From: Leishmania mexicana MHOM/GT/2001/U1103
Taxonomy: Eukaryota; Euglenozoa; Kinetoplastea; Trypanosomatida; Trypanosomatidae
Length of the DNA stretch: 64,000 nucleotides
Direction of reading: 5' to 3'
Assembly (NCBI RefSeq): GCF_000234665.1
Contig: NC_018328.1
Location: 124,001 to 188,000 of the forward strand
The position numbers were made by a program, and so were the translations under genes. The notes beneath the pieces were generated by a model that was not told the origin of the DNA, made no database searches, and was given only the letters and a program-made list of their open reading frames with translations. Shown piece after piece: positions 49,896 through 59,988 of this stretch. Position 1 is the first letter of the stretch. Each line of letters opens with the position of its first letter.

Positions 49896-52800
49896 ATGTC
49901 CGCGCGGATGACAACGTACGCCAGCGTGACCTTTGATCCTCATGGTGTTTCAATGAACCTGACGACGGCATCAGCTGCGGGTGCGGAGTCTTCGGCAGAG
50001 ATTGAGCAACTCCGACAGAAGCTGTCGTTGGGTCTGCAATGCCAGCCAGAGCTGCGGGAGCTGCTCGAGCTCTGCGGTGAAAGCAATGCATGGACGGTGG
50101 AGGAGGCGATGCAGCGACCACACACGATCACCACCATCGAGCTCTTCCTCCTCCAGGTGCCCCGTGTGCCACTCGTGCAGTCCTTTCCCAACCTGGTGAC
50201 AGTGAAGTTCATGAGCATCGGCCTGGAGTCGATGGCCGACTTTGCCTCACTCGCCCACGTCGAGGAGCTGTGGCTGTCCGACAACGACATCCGCGTGATC
50301 GAGGGCTTGGATAAGATGACGCGGCTTCGGCGCCTGTACCTGCAGGGCAATCGCATCGAGTCGCTCAATGGGCTGCCGCCGCTGCGCCACCTACGCGAAC
50401 TGTGGCTGTCGCGTAATCGGCTGTCCGCTCTCACCCACCTCACCCCTCTTCGAAAACTACGCTCGCTCTACGTCTCCTGCAACCCGCTGGAGAGTCTCGA
50501 GAACGCGTTCTCCAAAGACATGTCACACTTGCACGAGGTGAACCTGAGCGGATGTCACCTCAGCTCCATCACTGAGCTCCGCCACCTCCAGCAGCTCCCC
50601 TGTCTGCGAAACTTGTGGCTGCTAGACCCGCTCTTTGGCGACAACCCGATCTGCCGCCTCAACAACTACGTGACTCTGGCCATCTCCATGCTGAGCTCCC
50701 TCGACATCCTCGACGGCAACTTTGTCACGTCGGAGCAGCGCTCGGTCGTGGAGTCAGTGCTGCACAGGAAGCAGTTGTACTACGCCATGCGGACCCAGAT
50801 GCTGGACACCCAGATCACACTTCTTGCGCGTCACGCCGAGGCCTGTGCGCTCCGTCACACCCGGGACTCCGGCAGGGCGTTGCTGAAGTTGAAGTCCTGC
50901 GTGCAACCGATCGAGCACGAGCTGGCTGAGCGGGCCATCTATCACCTGGATGACAAGCACGGCGCCGGCGGCAGCAGCGGATCGCTCTGCGCAGTGGTGG
51001 CCGGCAAAGACAAGAGCGGCGACCACGCCGACGGAGCCCCGCTTGTCGTGCCGACGGCAACCCTTGAAGCGCTCGGACGGCAGCTGTCGCGTGCGATCGG
51101 CACCCGCGAAGTGCAGGAGCGCAAGACGATGCTGAAGCTGGCGGAGGCAACACAGGCGGCAAAGTTGCAGGCGCAGCTGTTGAGGGAGCGCTTCGCCGTG
51201 GAACTGCACACTGCCGGCAATGTTCGCCTCGAGAACCTCTCACCCGGTCATGAGGCGTACGTAGCCGCCGTAGAGCTCGTTCAGGAGCGCTTCGACAGCG
51301 CCATCTTTGGCGAGCGCTGTGGGATTTCGGGGGTGGAGGTGACGTGCGTGCGGCGCATCCTGAACCGCGGCCTCCGCCTGCGCTTCGATGACCGGGTGAA
51401 GGAGCTGCACGTCGACTTGGCGAACCCGCAGCTGCGCAACCGCTTTGTGGGCTTATTCGGTATTGTGCCCGTGACCCAGCAGGCCCAGAGCGCTTGCCTG
51501 CAGCACGTGCTGCTGAGCGGAATGGCAGCGCGCCTCGGAGCGCCAAGCGAAGACAGCAAGAAGAGCGGCGTCGCGAGTCAGGCGGGTAGCACGCTGTACC
51601 AGCCCGTGCCCGCAGAGGAAGGCGTGCCCCTTACAAACAGCCTTTTCTACGCCGATGAGGAGCGGCTGTTGAGCTGCTGTGCCACCACCGGCGGAGCGAA
51701 CCGTGGCTGTGAGTCATCGCCGCTTGTCTCGCAGCAGAGCTACAGCACTGCCCCGCTCTCGAGTGGGAGTGAGGCGAGCACGCTGTGCCGCGGTCAGGTG
51801 GTGCTCTATCGCGTGTACCTCGGCAAGACGGTGCACGCCCTCGGTGGCGGCGGCTGTGTAGGGCGCTCCACATCGCCGCCCGCCTCCTTCCTGAAGCAAA
51901 ACGGGCGTGTGTGGCGTAAAGACTATGGCGCTGACACCTGTGCCGCCTACCGCCTCCTGCCAAGCACCGCCACCGCCACCACCCAAGCAGGGGAGAGCGG
52001 GAGTGCCAGTGCCCAGTCGTTGCCGTCGCCGTACATGTGGTACTGCTTCGACCGCGCTCTTCTCCTGCCAGACTGCGTTGTGGATTACACGTATAGCATG
52101 CATAATAGCCCTCTCACGCAACCCTCGCGATCACCCACGCCAGCAGGCGGCGGAGCGTCGTGGATGAGCCGGGCAGAGGCTATGACGTTGCTCACCGGGC
52201 TCCCGCTGCCGCCGATGGTGGCATGCGAAGCGAGCAGTGCTGACGCGGACGACAGTCAGCAGAGTGACAAGGGGATGGACGCCCTCGAGGATGTCCTACA
52301 CTGCGGCGAGCCGCTGCTGCAGTTTATTCGCTGGTGCAGTCCGCCCAGCAAGCACGCGCGCTCCCGCGGCACTGCCTCGCACGGCAACACCCTGCAGCAA
52401 GTGGCCGAAATGGAGACGAACGAGGCTCTGGCGAGTGCGCACAAGGTCCTGGGAAAGGCTTGCATGGCGCGCCTTCTGAGAAACGGTGCGGTGGACGACA
52501 GTGCGGATGGGGGCGATGATCGGAGCAATGGCGCTGCCGCCAACCCGCTGCAAGCACGACATGTAGAAGAGTATGCGGCACAGATGTGCGTGAACGGGGC
52601 ACCCCTGTCGTTGTGCGTACTGCGCAGTAGAGGCATCACAGCTGTCTTACAGGATTTCGCGTCGCCCCTCTGTGCGTCCATCACTACGTTGGACCTGGCG
52701 CACAACCGAATCACCTCGGTCTCGTGGTTCGCCTTGGCTAAAGAAGCGCCACAGCTGCAGCGGCTCAACCTCAGCAGCAACGCCCTTTCTCATCTCCACC

Positions 52801-55247
52801 TCGACGGCAGTGCTTTGCCCTCACTGCGGTTTCTAGACGTGAGCAGCAACGAACTCGTGAGCGTGACCGACTTCGCGGCGATTCGCACGACTGCGGGGGC
52901 GCTGGAGGAGCTTGTCGTATACGGCAATCCGTTTCTGCGGAACGCTGATGGGCAGGAAGCTGAGGCGCGCCTTTGGTTGTACTTGCTCCCGCCGCCAACC
53001 TCAGCGATGGCGATGGCGGCAGGCGGCAGCCCGGCCATTGTGAAGCTGAACGCGCACTCCATTGGGACGTACCCCGGCACTTTGGCTTCCCAGCGATTTC
53101 GCCGCGCCTGTCTGCTGCCAGGAGGACGCGCGACCCCGCAAATGACCCGCGTCACCGCCTGCCTTGTGAAGTCCGTCCAGCAGGACGAAGCGCTCGGCCG
53201 CGCAGCGGCCGGCCTCTTCTCCATAGAAGGCGACACGACGCAGGAGAGTTGCTTCGAGCAGGTGGCGGTGCAGCTGGAAATGTCGGCAGCGGCTGATGAA
53301 CTAGAAGCGCACCTCCGCGAGGCATGCCAGCACCCACCGGCTGTCGATGAAGCGCGTCCCTGCTTCCCCAGCGAAGCGATCGGTGGGAGCGACCTGCCGC
53401 TGTCGCCGTCGTTGCTGTCGTGCTTGAATGAGTGTCACACGTTCCGCTGGAGCCACGGCTTGCTGGACGGCCCACGTGGACTCGTGGACCTCTTGCCGAA
53501 TCTCTGTCACTTGACGCTGCGCGGCCAGGCACTCACAGATGTTCATCCGCTACTTCTCCTGCGTCGACTCGAAAGCCTGAACCTGGCGGAGAACCACCTC
53601 ACCGAGCTGCCCTGCCTGGAGGAACTTAAGGCGCTGCGCGAGCTAGTACTGGACTTCAACGAGCTAACGACGCTCCCTCTGACTCTTGGGCCTCTTCCGT
53701 CGCTTCGCATGCTCAGCGCCTCCGGCAACAAGATTGCGCAGGTTGACGTGAACCTCTTTCTGAGGAGCACGAATGGCACCGCTGCACTCGGCCCGCCCTC
53801 CCCTCCAGCCACGGCACCGAAGCTCGAGGCGCTGTACCTCATGTACAACCGCATCGCCGATATGAACATCATTTACGCCCTCCGTGATGTGCCGTCCCTG
53901 CTGATCCTGAACGTCGCCGGGAACCCCTGCACGGCCCCCCGCGGCGCTGCCGACGAGGACGAAGTGCGGCCGTACCTGATTCATGCGTTTCCGCAGCTGA
54001 AGGTGCTGGACGGCGTCTCCATCTCGGCCGCGGAGATGGCCAAAGCGCGTGAGGTGTACGCCGGGAAAATCAACGGCGACCTTCTCATTGAGCGTGCTCG
54101 CGGCCCTCCAGAGATGTGGTCGTCGATGCGCAGTCTTAACCTCTCCCACTGCTCTCTCAAGGAGGTGAACCTGCTGGAACCCTTTACGTCGCTCGAGGTG
54201 CTGCATCTGCAGCACAACTTGCTCGTGAGCGTCCTTGGGGTGGCCATGCTAACAGAGCTGACAGCGCTGGACCTGTCGCACAACCGTCTCGGGTCGGCGC
54301 CGTGGCGCAACCCGATCGGCGGTGCACTCAACGCCAACGGCACGGGCGCCCCCGCCGCGGCGGGTCCTAACGGAGCGGCTACGACGGCTCCGGCAGCACT
54401 GGGCGACACCCTCGCGCGCCTCAGGCGTCTCCAGTCCCTCTCCCTGGAGGCGAACCAACTCACCGATCTCAGCACGCTAAAGCTGAGCTTCCCACACTTG
54501 AAGTTTCTCAACCTTCGCTGCAACGAGCTGCAGTTCATTCAGCGCGGGCTGGAAAATCTGCCGGAGCTGCGTGAGTTGCTGCTGGACCAGAACAAACTGC
54601 GCGGCCTTGGCAGCGATTCCTTTGCCACGAACAAGAGGCTGATCATCCTGTCTGCGGAGAACAACGCCTTGCGCTCCGTCGAAGGACTGCAACGGTGCAG
54701 AGCACTGGAACAGGTGCGGCTTGGGGCAAACCGGCTGGGCGATCTGAGCGCGTTGCTGAACGATCTGCAGTCTTGCCCTTTGAAGGCCGCCGTGCTCGTG
54801 GGCAACCCCATCGCGCGCAAGACCAACTACCGCGCTGCCGTCATTGCGCGCTTTACGCAGTTAACAGATCTCGACCGGCGTGTGGTGACGCAGGACGAGC
54901 GGGACAAGGCCGCCTCGGCGCGCATGATGGAGCTGGTAGCGCCGCCGAATGTAGTGATCGACATGAACTATTTCGCGGGCATGGGTGCAGCGCCAGCAGG
55001 GTCACCAGGGCTACCGCTGCAGAACGGGTTCAGCATGAACGGCTTGGCTGGAGCCGCCCTGAACGGCGGAACGGCTTTCTCTTCGCGGGGTCGAGGAGTC
55101 ACTGCGCCGGTCAACGGAGCGGCGGTGAAGCTGAGTCCCTCTCAGCCACAGTTGACGGGCATTCGTGCCGCGATGGTGCCGAACAAGCGGGGCGGGGACG
55201 CCGATCGGCTTGCTGCGAATCAACGCATTCGACCCTACCGCCGCTGA
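49896..55247 (+). CDS. LRRC9-like giant leucine-rich-repeat protein
   Basis: 1783 residues in alternating blocks. SDS22-type LRRs cover ~80-280, with an LRRcap-like end (DPLFGDNPICRLNNY, LSSLDILDG), followed by a helical stretch containing YYAMRTQMLD, all close to the layout of LRRC9. A long insert (~360-900) contains a helix (about 345-450) and a region at ~456-735 that recalls a degenerate PARP/ADP-ribosyltransferase fold: GVPLTNSLFYADEERLL near 575, then CRGQVVLYRVYLGK near 631, then YCFDRALLLPDCVVDY near 715. LRRs resume at ~930-1040, ~1195-1385 (LDGVSIS cap) and ~1405-1680 (NPIARKTNY...LTDLDRR cap). A Gly/Ala-rich tail follows. LRRC9-type proteins are linked to cilia, so a flagellar scaffold is a fair guess. 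Confidence 0.9.
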   Translation: MSARMTTYASVTFDPHGVSMNLTTASAAGAESSAEIEQLRQKLSLGLQCQPELRELLELCGESNAWTVEEAMQRPHTITTIELFLLQVPRVPLVQSFPNLVTVKFMSIGLESMADFASLAHVEELWLSDNDIRVIEGLDKMTRLRRLYLQGNRIESLNGLPPLRHLRELWLSRNRLSALTHLTPLRKLRSLYVSCNPLESLENAFSKDMSHLHEVNLSGCHLSSITELRHLQQLPCLRNLWLLDPLFGDNPICRLNNYVTLAISMLSSLDILDGNFVTSEQRSVVESVLHRKQLYYAMRTQMLDTQITLLARHAEACALRHTRDSGRALLKLKSCVQPIEHELAERAIYHLDDKHGAGGSSGSLCAVVAGKDKSGDHADGAPLVVPTATLEALGRQLSRAIGTREVQERKTMLKLAEATQAAKLQAQLLRERFAVELHTAGNVRLENLSPGHEAYVAAVELVQERFDSAIFGERCGISGVEVTCVRRILNRGLRLRFDDRVKELHVDLANPQLRNRFVGLFGIVPVTQQAQSACLQHVLLSGMAARLGAPSEDSKKSGVASQAGSTLYQPVPAEEGVPLTNSLFYADEERLLSCCATTGGANRGCESSPLVSQQSYSTAPLSSGSEASTLCRGQVVLYRVYLGKTVHALGGGGCVGRSTSPPASFLKQNGRVWRKDYGADTCAAYRLLPSTATATTQAGESGSASAQSLPSPYMWYCFDRALLLPDCVVDYTYSMHNSPLTQPSRSPTPAGGGASWMSRAEAMTLLTGLPLPPMVACEASSADADDSQQSDKGMDALEDVLHCGEPLLQFIRWCSPPSKHARSRGTASHGNTLQQVAEMETNEALASAHKVLGKACMARLLRNGAVDDSADGGDDRSNGAAANPLQARHVEEYAAQMCVNGAPLSLCVLRSRGITAVLQDFASPLCASITTLDLAHNRITSVSWFALAKEAPQLQRLNLSSNALSHLHLDGSALPSLRFLDVSSNELVSVTDFAAIRTTAGALEELVVYGNPFLRNADGQEAEARLWLYLLPPPTSAMAMAAGGSPAIVKLNAHSIGTYPGTLASQRFRRACLLPGGRATPQMTRVTACLVKSVQQDEALGRAAAGLFSIEGDTTQESCFEQVAVQLEMSAAADELEAHLREACQHPPAVDEARPCFPSEAIGGSDLPLSPSLLSCLNECHTFRWSHGLLDGPRGLVDLLPNLCHLTLRGQALTDVHPLLLLRRLESLNLAENHLTELPCLEELKALRELVLDFNELTTLPLTLGPLPSLRMLSASGNKIAQVDVNLFLRSTNGTAALGPPSPPATAPKLEALYLMYNRIADMNIIYALRDVPSLLILNVAGNPCTAPRGAADEDEVRPYLIHAFPQLKVLDGVSISAAEMAKAREVYAGKINGDLLIERARGPPEMWSSMRSLNLSHCSLKEVNLLEPFTSLEVLHLQHNLLVSVLGVAMLTELTALDLSHNRLGSAPWRNPIGGALNANGTGAPAAAGPNGAATTAPAALGDTLARLRRLQSLSLEANQLTDLSTLKLSFPHLKFLNLRCNELQFIQRGLENLPELRELLLDQNKLRGLGSDSFATNKRLIILSAENNALRSVEGLQRCRALEQVRLGANRLGDLSALLNDLQSCPLKAAVLVGNPIARKTNYRAAVIARFTQLTDLDRRVVTQDERDKAASARMMELVAPPNVVIDMNYFAGMGAAPAGSPGLPLQNGFSMNGLAGAALNGGTAFSSRGRGVTAPVNGAAVKLSPSQPQLTGIRAAMVPNKRGGDADRLAANQRIRPYRR

Positions 55248-56180
55248 GCGGGTCTTCTCACCGCTGATGACACTGCTGACGAAGCGCACATTCTTGGTGG
55301 GCAGACGGGAGAGGTTAGATGTGGTCCACAGGACAGTGAAGCAGTGCGGTGGGTTGGGTGTGTTTGCGGGACGGTGACGGCGTCAAGATAGCCCAGGTAC
55401 GTGCGTTGATGGGTGCTTGTTGCGCTGGGATGTATGCATAGTCGCCGCCCCCTCCCCCTCCCCCTATGCGTGTGGCGATGTTGCCACACTGATGTACAGC
55501 TTACGCCTGGAATATATATGTATGCATGGGTGTACATGGATTGGCGCCGAGAAATGCAGTCACAGCGGCATGGACCTAGACACAGACAGACGGAAAGTCA
55601 TCGGCTGGCGCATACTGGCATGCTACGATGGTGATGAGGCAACGCTTGGGTGCGCGTGTGTTGGGGCCACAGTCCTAGTGAAGGCGACCAGGATATACGG
55701 GAAGCAAGAAGGGCAGAAGGTTCCATGGATGTCTAGAGAGAAGACGCCGGGGGAACGCGGGGAGGGGGCGTAGAGTCGGGAAAGGAACGCATCTCCGGCT
55801 CATGTGACACGCCCCACCCCCTCCGCCACCTATTATGTACATGGCACCTTTCGCCGTTACGTCTCCGACGGCGGCGGGAGGGGCACTGCCCTGCCGTCCT
55901 CATCCACTTTGCCATACCTGCGCTCCCTCCCTCTGCTCTCCCGCACTTGCGCCACATGGAAGGAAGAGGGCGGTGTCTTGCTCAAACCGGCAAATAACGC
56001 GACACGGAATACAGCGTACGCGCGTGCATTGGACGGAGCCTACTCCGCCCTCTGCCATCGCCCCACAATCGACTCACTGTGGCGCAGGCGCTGGCACACG
56101 TGTGCGCATACGACTCGCCAGTGTGTGCCCCGTAACTGTTGGCCCAAGAAACCACCCCTCCCCTTCTTTGTGGCAGCACG
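55248..56180. other. Intergenic region before the MPP6-like gene
   Basis: 0.93 kb, non-coding. A CT-rich run at about 56150-56170 ends in CAG at 56174-56176, five bases before the next ATG. Earlier AGs are possible acceptors too, as the 5' UTR would otherwise be extremely short. Confidence 0.5.
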
Positions 56181-56897
56181 ATGGACAAGGCAAAGACGCT
56201 GGAGATACTGCGAGGCATGAAGTTCATGCAGCGCAAGGAGGAGGCGAAGCGGCGCGCCGCCTTTGAGGTCGCCCAGCGGGACGAAATTGAGCGGCAGCTG
56301 CTGCACCCCGGCACCGGCAGCAGCAGCGCGAGCGGGGGCGTCAGTGACGGTGGCTCCTCTGCGCTCAGAAATTGTGGCGGTGGCGGACCAGCCAGGGCGA
56401 CCGTCTTATACGACGATTCCTTTCCCACCCACGCGTACAGCCTGTCGCGGCGCAGCTTTACAGAGACGCTCGGCGGTGGTGATGCGATCCCGGTTGCCGC
56501 GGGTCTCGGCGACACAGACAGGCATCTGGAAGATGGCGCTGTGGAATCGAGGGTTTTGCTGAAGGACGTCGGCGAGGCGCCAACGTCAGCGGACGCTGCT
56601 CTGGGCGACAGCGAGGTCGCCAGTGACGAAGAAGTGGACGACTTGTGGGGCGGTGAGGACGTCGAAGGTGAGGTGAATGACCCAACGGCGGCCTCGGACA
56701 GACGACGTCAGGGTGGTGAGAAGACTCGTGCCTGCCGAGGCGACCGGGACCAGCACGCCTGCAGCAATGGCAGGTTCATAGTGCAGCCGTCGCTGCGCGC
56801 CCCGAAACTGCCGCGGCGTCTGCAGGAGAGCGTAGCAGAGCAGAAGCGGCGGCAGAAGCGGCAGCGCGCGGAAGAGGAGGGCGACATGGGCATGTGA
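56181..56897 (+). CDS. MPP6-like (M-phase phosphoprotein 6 family) small basic protein
   Basis: 238 residues. The N-terminus reads KTLEILRGMKFMQRKEEAK (residues 5-23); LxxMKFMQR is the signature of MPP6, the RNA-binding cofactor that links the nuclear exosome to its helicase and to RRP6. A following SRRSF segment (about 91-95) could stand for the MSFRGFN motif. The middle is acidic (around 140-170, with DEEVDDLWGGEDVEGE), and the C-terminus is rich in K/R (QKRRQKRQRAEEE), suiting a nuclear protein. At ~238 residues it is longer than human MPP6 (~160) because of Gly/Ser and acidic inserts. The call rests on one strong short motif; a generic basic nuclear protein is the alternative. Confidence 0.75.
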   Translation: MDKAKTLEILRGMKFMQRKEEAKRRAAFEVAQRDEIERQLLHPGTGSSSASGGVSDGGSSALRNCGGGGPARATVLYDDSFPTHAYSLSRRSFTETLGGGDAIPVAAGLGDTDRHLEDGAVESRVLLKDVGEAPTSADAALGDSEVASDEEVDDLWGGEDVEGEVNDPTAASDRRRQGGEKTRACRGDRDQHACSNGRFIVQPSLRAPKLPRRLQESVAEQKRRQKRQRAEEEGDMGM

Positions 56898-57657
56898 ATG
56901 TCGCCCACCGCGAGACTTGGGCAGGTTTCGCCGCGGTTCCTGCAACCCACACGCACAGGCGCGGGCATATCGCTGGTGAAGCTCAGTGGTGCATGTGTGT
57001 GCGTCTGTGTGTGTGGGTGGGTGTGTCTACCTGTGAAGTGTGTGCCGTTGTTGTTGTTAAAATGAGTAAGGGCGAGGAGGGGCAGAAGCGTCGCGCAGGC
57101 GGCTGCGTGTGTGTGCACTGCGCCGCGCGCACGCACGCGTCTGGGCCTCTTCTCGGTAGAGAGAGAGCGAAGCGCAGTGGCAAACACAACCACCGAGACA
57201 CTCACAGTAGGTGGTCTGAAAGAACAGCCGTGGTAGGTTCCTCTGGGGGGGGGAAGTCCCGTCTGCCGCCATCGCTGCAACGGTAAAGCGAGCTATAGCG
57301 GGCGGATGCCAGCAGAGGCTTTAGCAGGCGCACAATGAAGTCAGGCGCGAAGGGCCACTCTTCCTTCGCGCTCTCCACAGTCTTGATGTCGCCCCATTCT
57401 CTTCCTCTCTTCGCCGCCGTCTTCGATGCACTCACAGACCCCCGCTGTTGCCTGTGTGTGTGCGGTTTGATTGGTGCCTGCTCTCCGTAGCGTAGGCGCT
57501 CGTGGATTCTGTCCGCCTCCTTGCTTAGGTAGCATCTCACGTGATCCATGCAGGGAGGGGTCACACGAGCCGGCATTCGCACGAACGCCTCACCGCACCT
57601 TTCCATCCCTCTTTTACCGTTTTCTTCGTACCTTTCACGCTTCGGAGAAGGTGCGCC
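56898..57657. other. Intergenic region with acceptor at ~57646
   Basis: 0.76 kb, non-coding. It has TG-rich DNA near 56995-57025. A T/C-rich run at 57600-57643 is followed by AG at 57646-57647, ten bases before the ATG at 57658, and sets the start of the next gene. The in-frame upstream codons belong to the pyrimidine tract. Confidence 0.55.
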
Positions 57658-59988
57658 ATGGAGCAGCAAGCGCAGCTCACAGCCGCTGCACGGCAGCAAC
57701 AGCAGTGCTCGACAGGCACAGCGACAATCACGCGGAGCACGAACGAAGAGGCCTTCGACTCCGTGCGCCAGGCAGCCGTAGTGATGTTCAAGCAGCGGAC
57801 CAAAGACCTCACTCGACTCACGCAGGTGGAGACGCAGTGCCAGGCCATCGAGGCGGAGCTGCGCCAAGCCCAGACGTGTGTGACACAACTAATGGCGCAA
57901 CAAGCGTCGCTGGAAGCCCTTGTGGAGGAAGAGCAGCAGCGCACTCGCCAGCGAGAAAGTCGACTGCAGGAACTGCACAGCGCTCTTTTACAGCTGGACG
58001 AAGAGCAGCAGACAAGTGGTAAGCTGCAACGGTCGGCAGAGACCGCGATCGGCGCGGCGACGTCGTTCATTCGAACGTTTACCAACGCGGACGGGCGCCT
58101 CTTTCAGCTGCTCACTATGGCCAGCGCGCGGACGGCAGGCCGCAGCGCGCTGGAGCTGCAACGCCTGCTCGGGGACATTCAGCAGCGGCTTGTGGCCGCA
58201 GAGGCGCATCGCCAAGGCCTCATGTGTTTACCTTCTTTCTCGCTCACTGTCGAGGCCTCCGCGAGCGGTGATTTGCGTGACACCGCCCCACCCTCCTCGA
58301 CGGCAGTGGTGTCCGCCGATGTCTCCACCACCGGCGTGTCGCATGTACTGCATGAGTGGGCGGCCAAGATGGACTGGGCCAAGCATCGCGAGCTTGCGGA
58401 CGTTGTGCAGATCATGCAGCAGCTCGTGGCGTGGCTTTCCACGGATGGCAAGGCTCAAGAGGAAGCTCAGCAGGCAGTTGGCGTGGAAAGAGCGTCGTGT
58501 GAGTGGGGCTTGCCGTGGCCACCGCTGCCGCCATTCACCGAGGACGCCGTGACGGAGGTCCACTGGTTCGGATCACCGTCACCGCCCTCCACGACTTTCC
58601 AAACCGATACTCACGGCTGCAGCTCTGCGGAGGTGGCGGCTGATGACGGAGGAACGCGCGCAACCCTTCCGCTCGACGAGTGTGCGGTGGATGTTGATGA
58701 CAACGTGGTTCCAAGCAGCGAGGTCGTGCAGCTTGTCGTGCAGCAACACCTCCTTGCCCCACTGCAGGCGATATCGGCGTACAACGCGCATCTCGCAGCT
58801 GTGTGTGCACAGCAGCACCTTCAGCTCTCTGAAGATGCGCCGTCACTCGCCGCCTCGCTAACCGCAGCACAGCAGCGGTGGCTATCCTTTCACGCGGCGT
58901 GGCAGGAGTGGCGTGAGGAGGTGCTGAAAACGCAGGCGGCCGCGGAAGCGGCCACAGCCGCAGCGAGGGAGCTGGATGCGGCGCAAGCGGCACTCCGAGC
59001 GTTGCAACGAAACTGTGAAGAGCAGTCGCACAACTGCGCATCTCGCAAGAAGGAGGTGGCGAACCTCAAGGAGGCGGAGATCAGCCACTACGCTGCGGCG
59101 TGGTCGAGGGGCGTGTGCGCGTCGCAAGCGCAGCGCGACTCGTTCTGTGCAATGTCTGACGCCATCATGTCACTTACAGAGGAGGCGTCAGCACTGGCTA
59201 CCGCTTTGCACGACGACTCCGAGCACCACGCCCACGAGACCCACGCGCGCGATGTCGCCCTGGCTGAACAGCAAGAGCAGCTCACAGCGACGCGGCAGCG
59301 CGTGGCAGTCGCCAAGACGCGGGTCACGGCGCTGGAGGCGGAGTGTGCAGAGGCGCAGCGCGTGCAGCAGCTCGTGCGAGATCAGCATGAGGAGCTGTTG
59401 TCGTGCGCCACGAGGTGCCTACAACCTCCCCCCCGCGCTGCCGGCAACAACGACGATGGCGAAAACACCAATGAGAGCGCCTCCAGGGATCTTGGTGAGT
59501 TGCCGGTGGCTTGGTGTGCGGCGAGCGTTGCACGGAAACTGCTAAATTCGGCCACAGCATGCTCGCCGGCGCACGCGACATGGACGGAGCGTCTTGTGGA
59601 GCTGGCATCGGAGCCCCATGACCCCGCAGGGGGGGACGACAAGGGCAGTCTTCGCACCCCCTCCGTGTCGCAATTCTTTGCACACTTGATGGACCGCTGC
59701 GGTGGGGGTCAAGCAGCTGGCAGCGAATCGGGCAGCGAGCACGCACTCGATGCGGCGGCAGTTCGATTGGCCATACAGGACACGGCTGCAGGTCTGCGCC
59801 TCCCAAGCGACCTCTTCCTCGACGACGTCGTCGATGCAGAGCTCTTGGCTCAGGTGCCATGCCTTCGCACATGGCGGAGCGCAGAACAGGCCATCCGTGC
59901 GAGCGTCGATGAGCACCATGAGTTCATGTGCGACGCGACGGCCGAAATCTCCATCCTCCGCAGCGAGTTGGCGACCACGGAGAAGTGA
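57658..59988 (+). CDS. Coiled-coil protein of unknown function
   Basis: 776 residues, starting MEQQAQLTAAARQQQQ. Helical, Gln/Glu/Ala-rich segments with heptad spacing lie at ~40-130 (TQCQAIEAELRQAQ onward), ~430-510 and ~550-590. They are separated by a region at ~180-340 with Trp and Pro clusters. Regularly spaced Cys/His residues are absent, so no zinc site is suggested. No ATPase or known tail domain is visible, so it is best viewed as a structural or cytoskeletal scaffold. Codon use is like the neighbours. Confidence 0.85.
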   Translation: MEQQAQLTAAARQQQQCSTGTATITRSTNEEAFDSVRQAAVVMFKQRTKDLTRLTQVETQCQAIEAELRQAQTCVTQLMAQQASLEALVEEEQQRTRQRESRLQELHSALLQLDEEQQTSGKLQRSAETAIGAATSFIRTFTNADGRLFQLLTMASARTAGRSALELQRLLGDIQQRLVAAEAHRQGLMCLPSFSLTVEASASGDLRDTAPPSSTAVVSADVSTTGVSHVLHEWAAKMDWAKHRELADVVQIMQQLVAWLSTDGKAQEEAQQAVGVERASCEWGLPWPPLPPFTEDAVTEVHWFGSPSPPSTTFQTDTHGCSSAEVAADDGGTRATLPLDECAVDVDDNVVPSSEVVQLVVQQHLLAPLQAISAYNAHLAAVCAQQHLQLSEDAPSLAASLTAAQQRWLSFHAAWQEWREEVLKTQAAAEAATAAARELDAAQAALRALQRNCEEQSHNCASRKKEVANLKEAEISHYAAAWSRGVCASQAQRDSFCAMSDAIMSLTEEASALATALHDDSEHHAHETHARDVALAEQQEQLTATRQRVAVAKTRVTALEAECAEAQRVQQLVRDQHEELLSCATRCLQPPPRAAGNNDDGENTNESASRDLGELPVAWCAASVARKLLNSATACSPAHATWTERLVELASEPHDPAGGDDKGSLRTPSVSQFFAHLMDRCGGGQAAGSESGSEHALDAAAVRLAIQDTAAGLRLPSDLFLDDVVDAELLAQVPCLRTWRSAEQAIRASVDEHHEFMCDATAEISILRSELATTEK

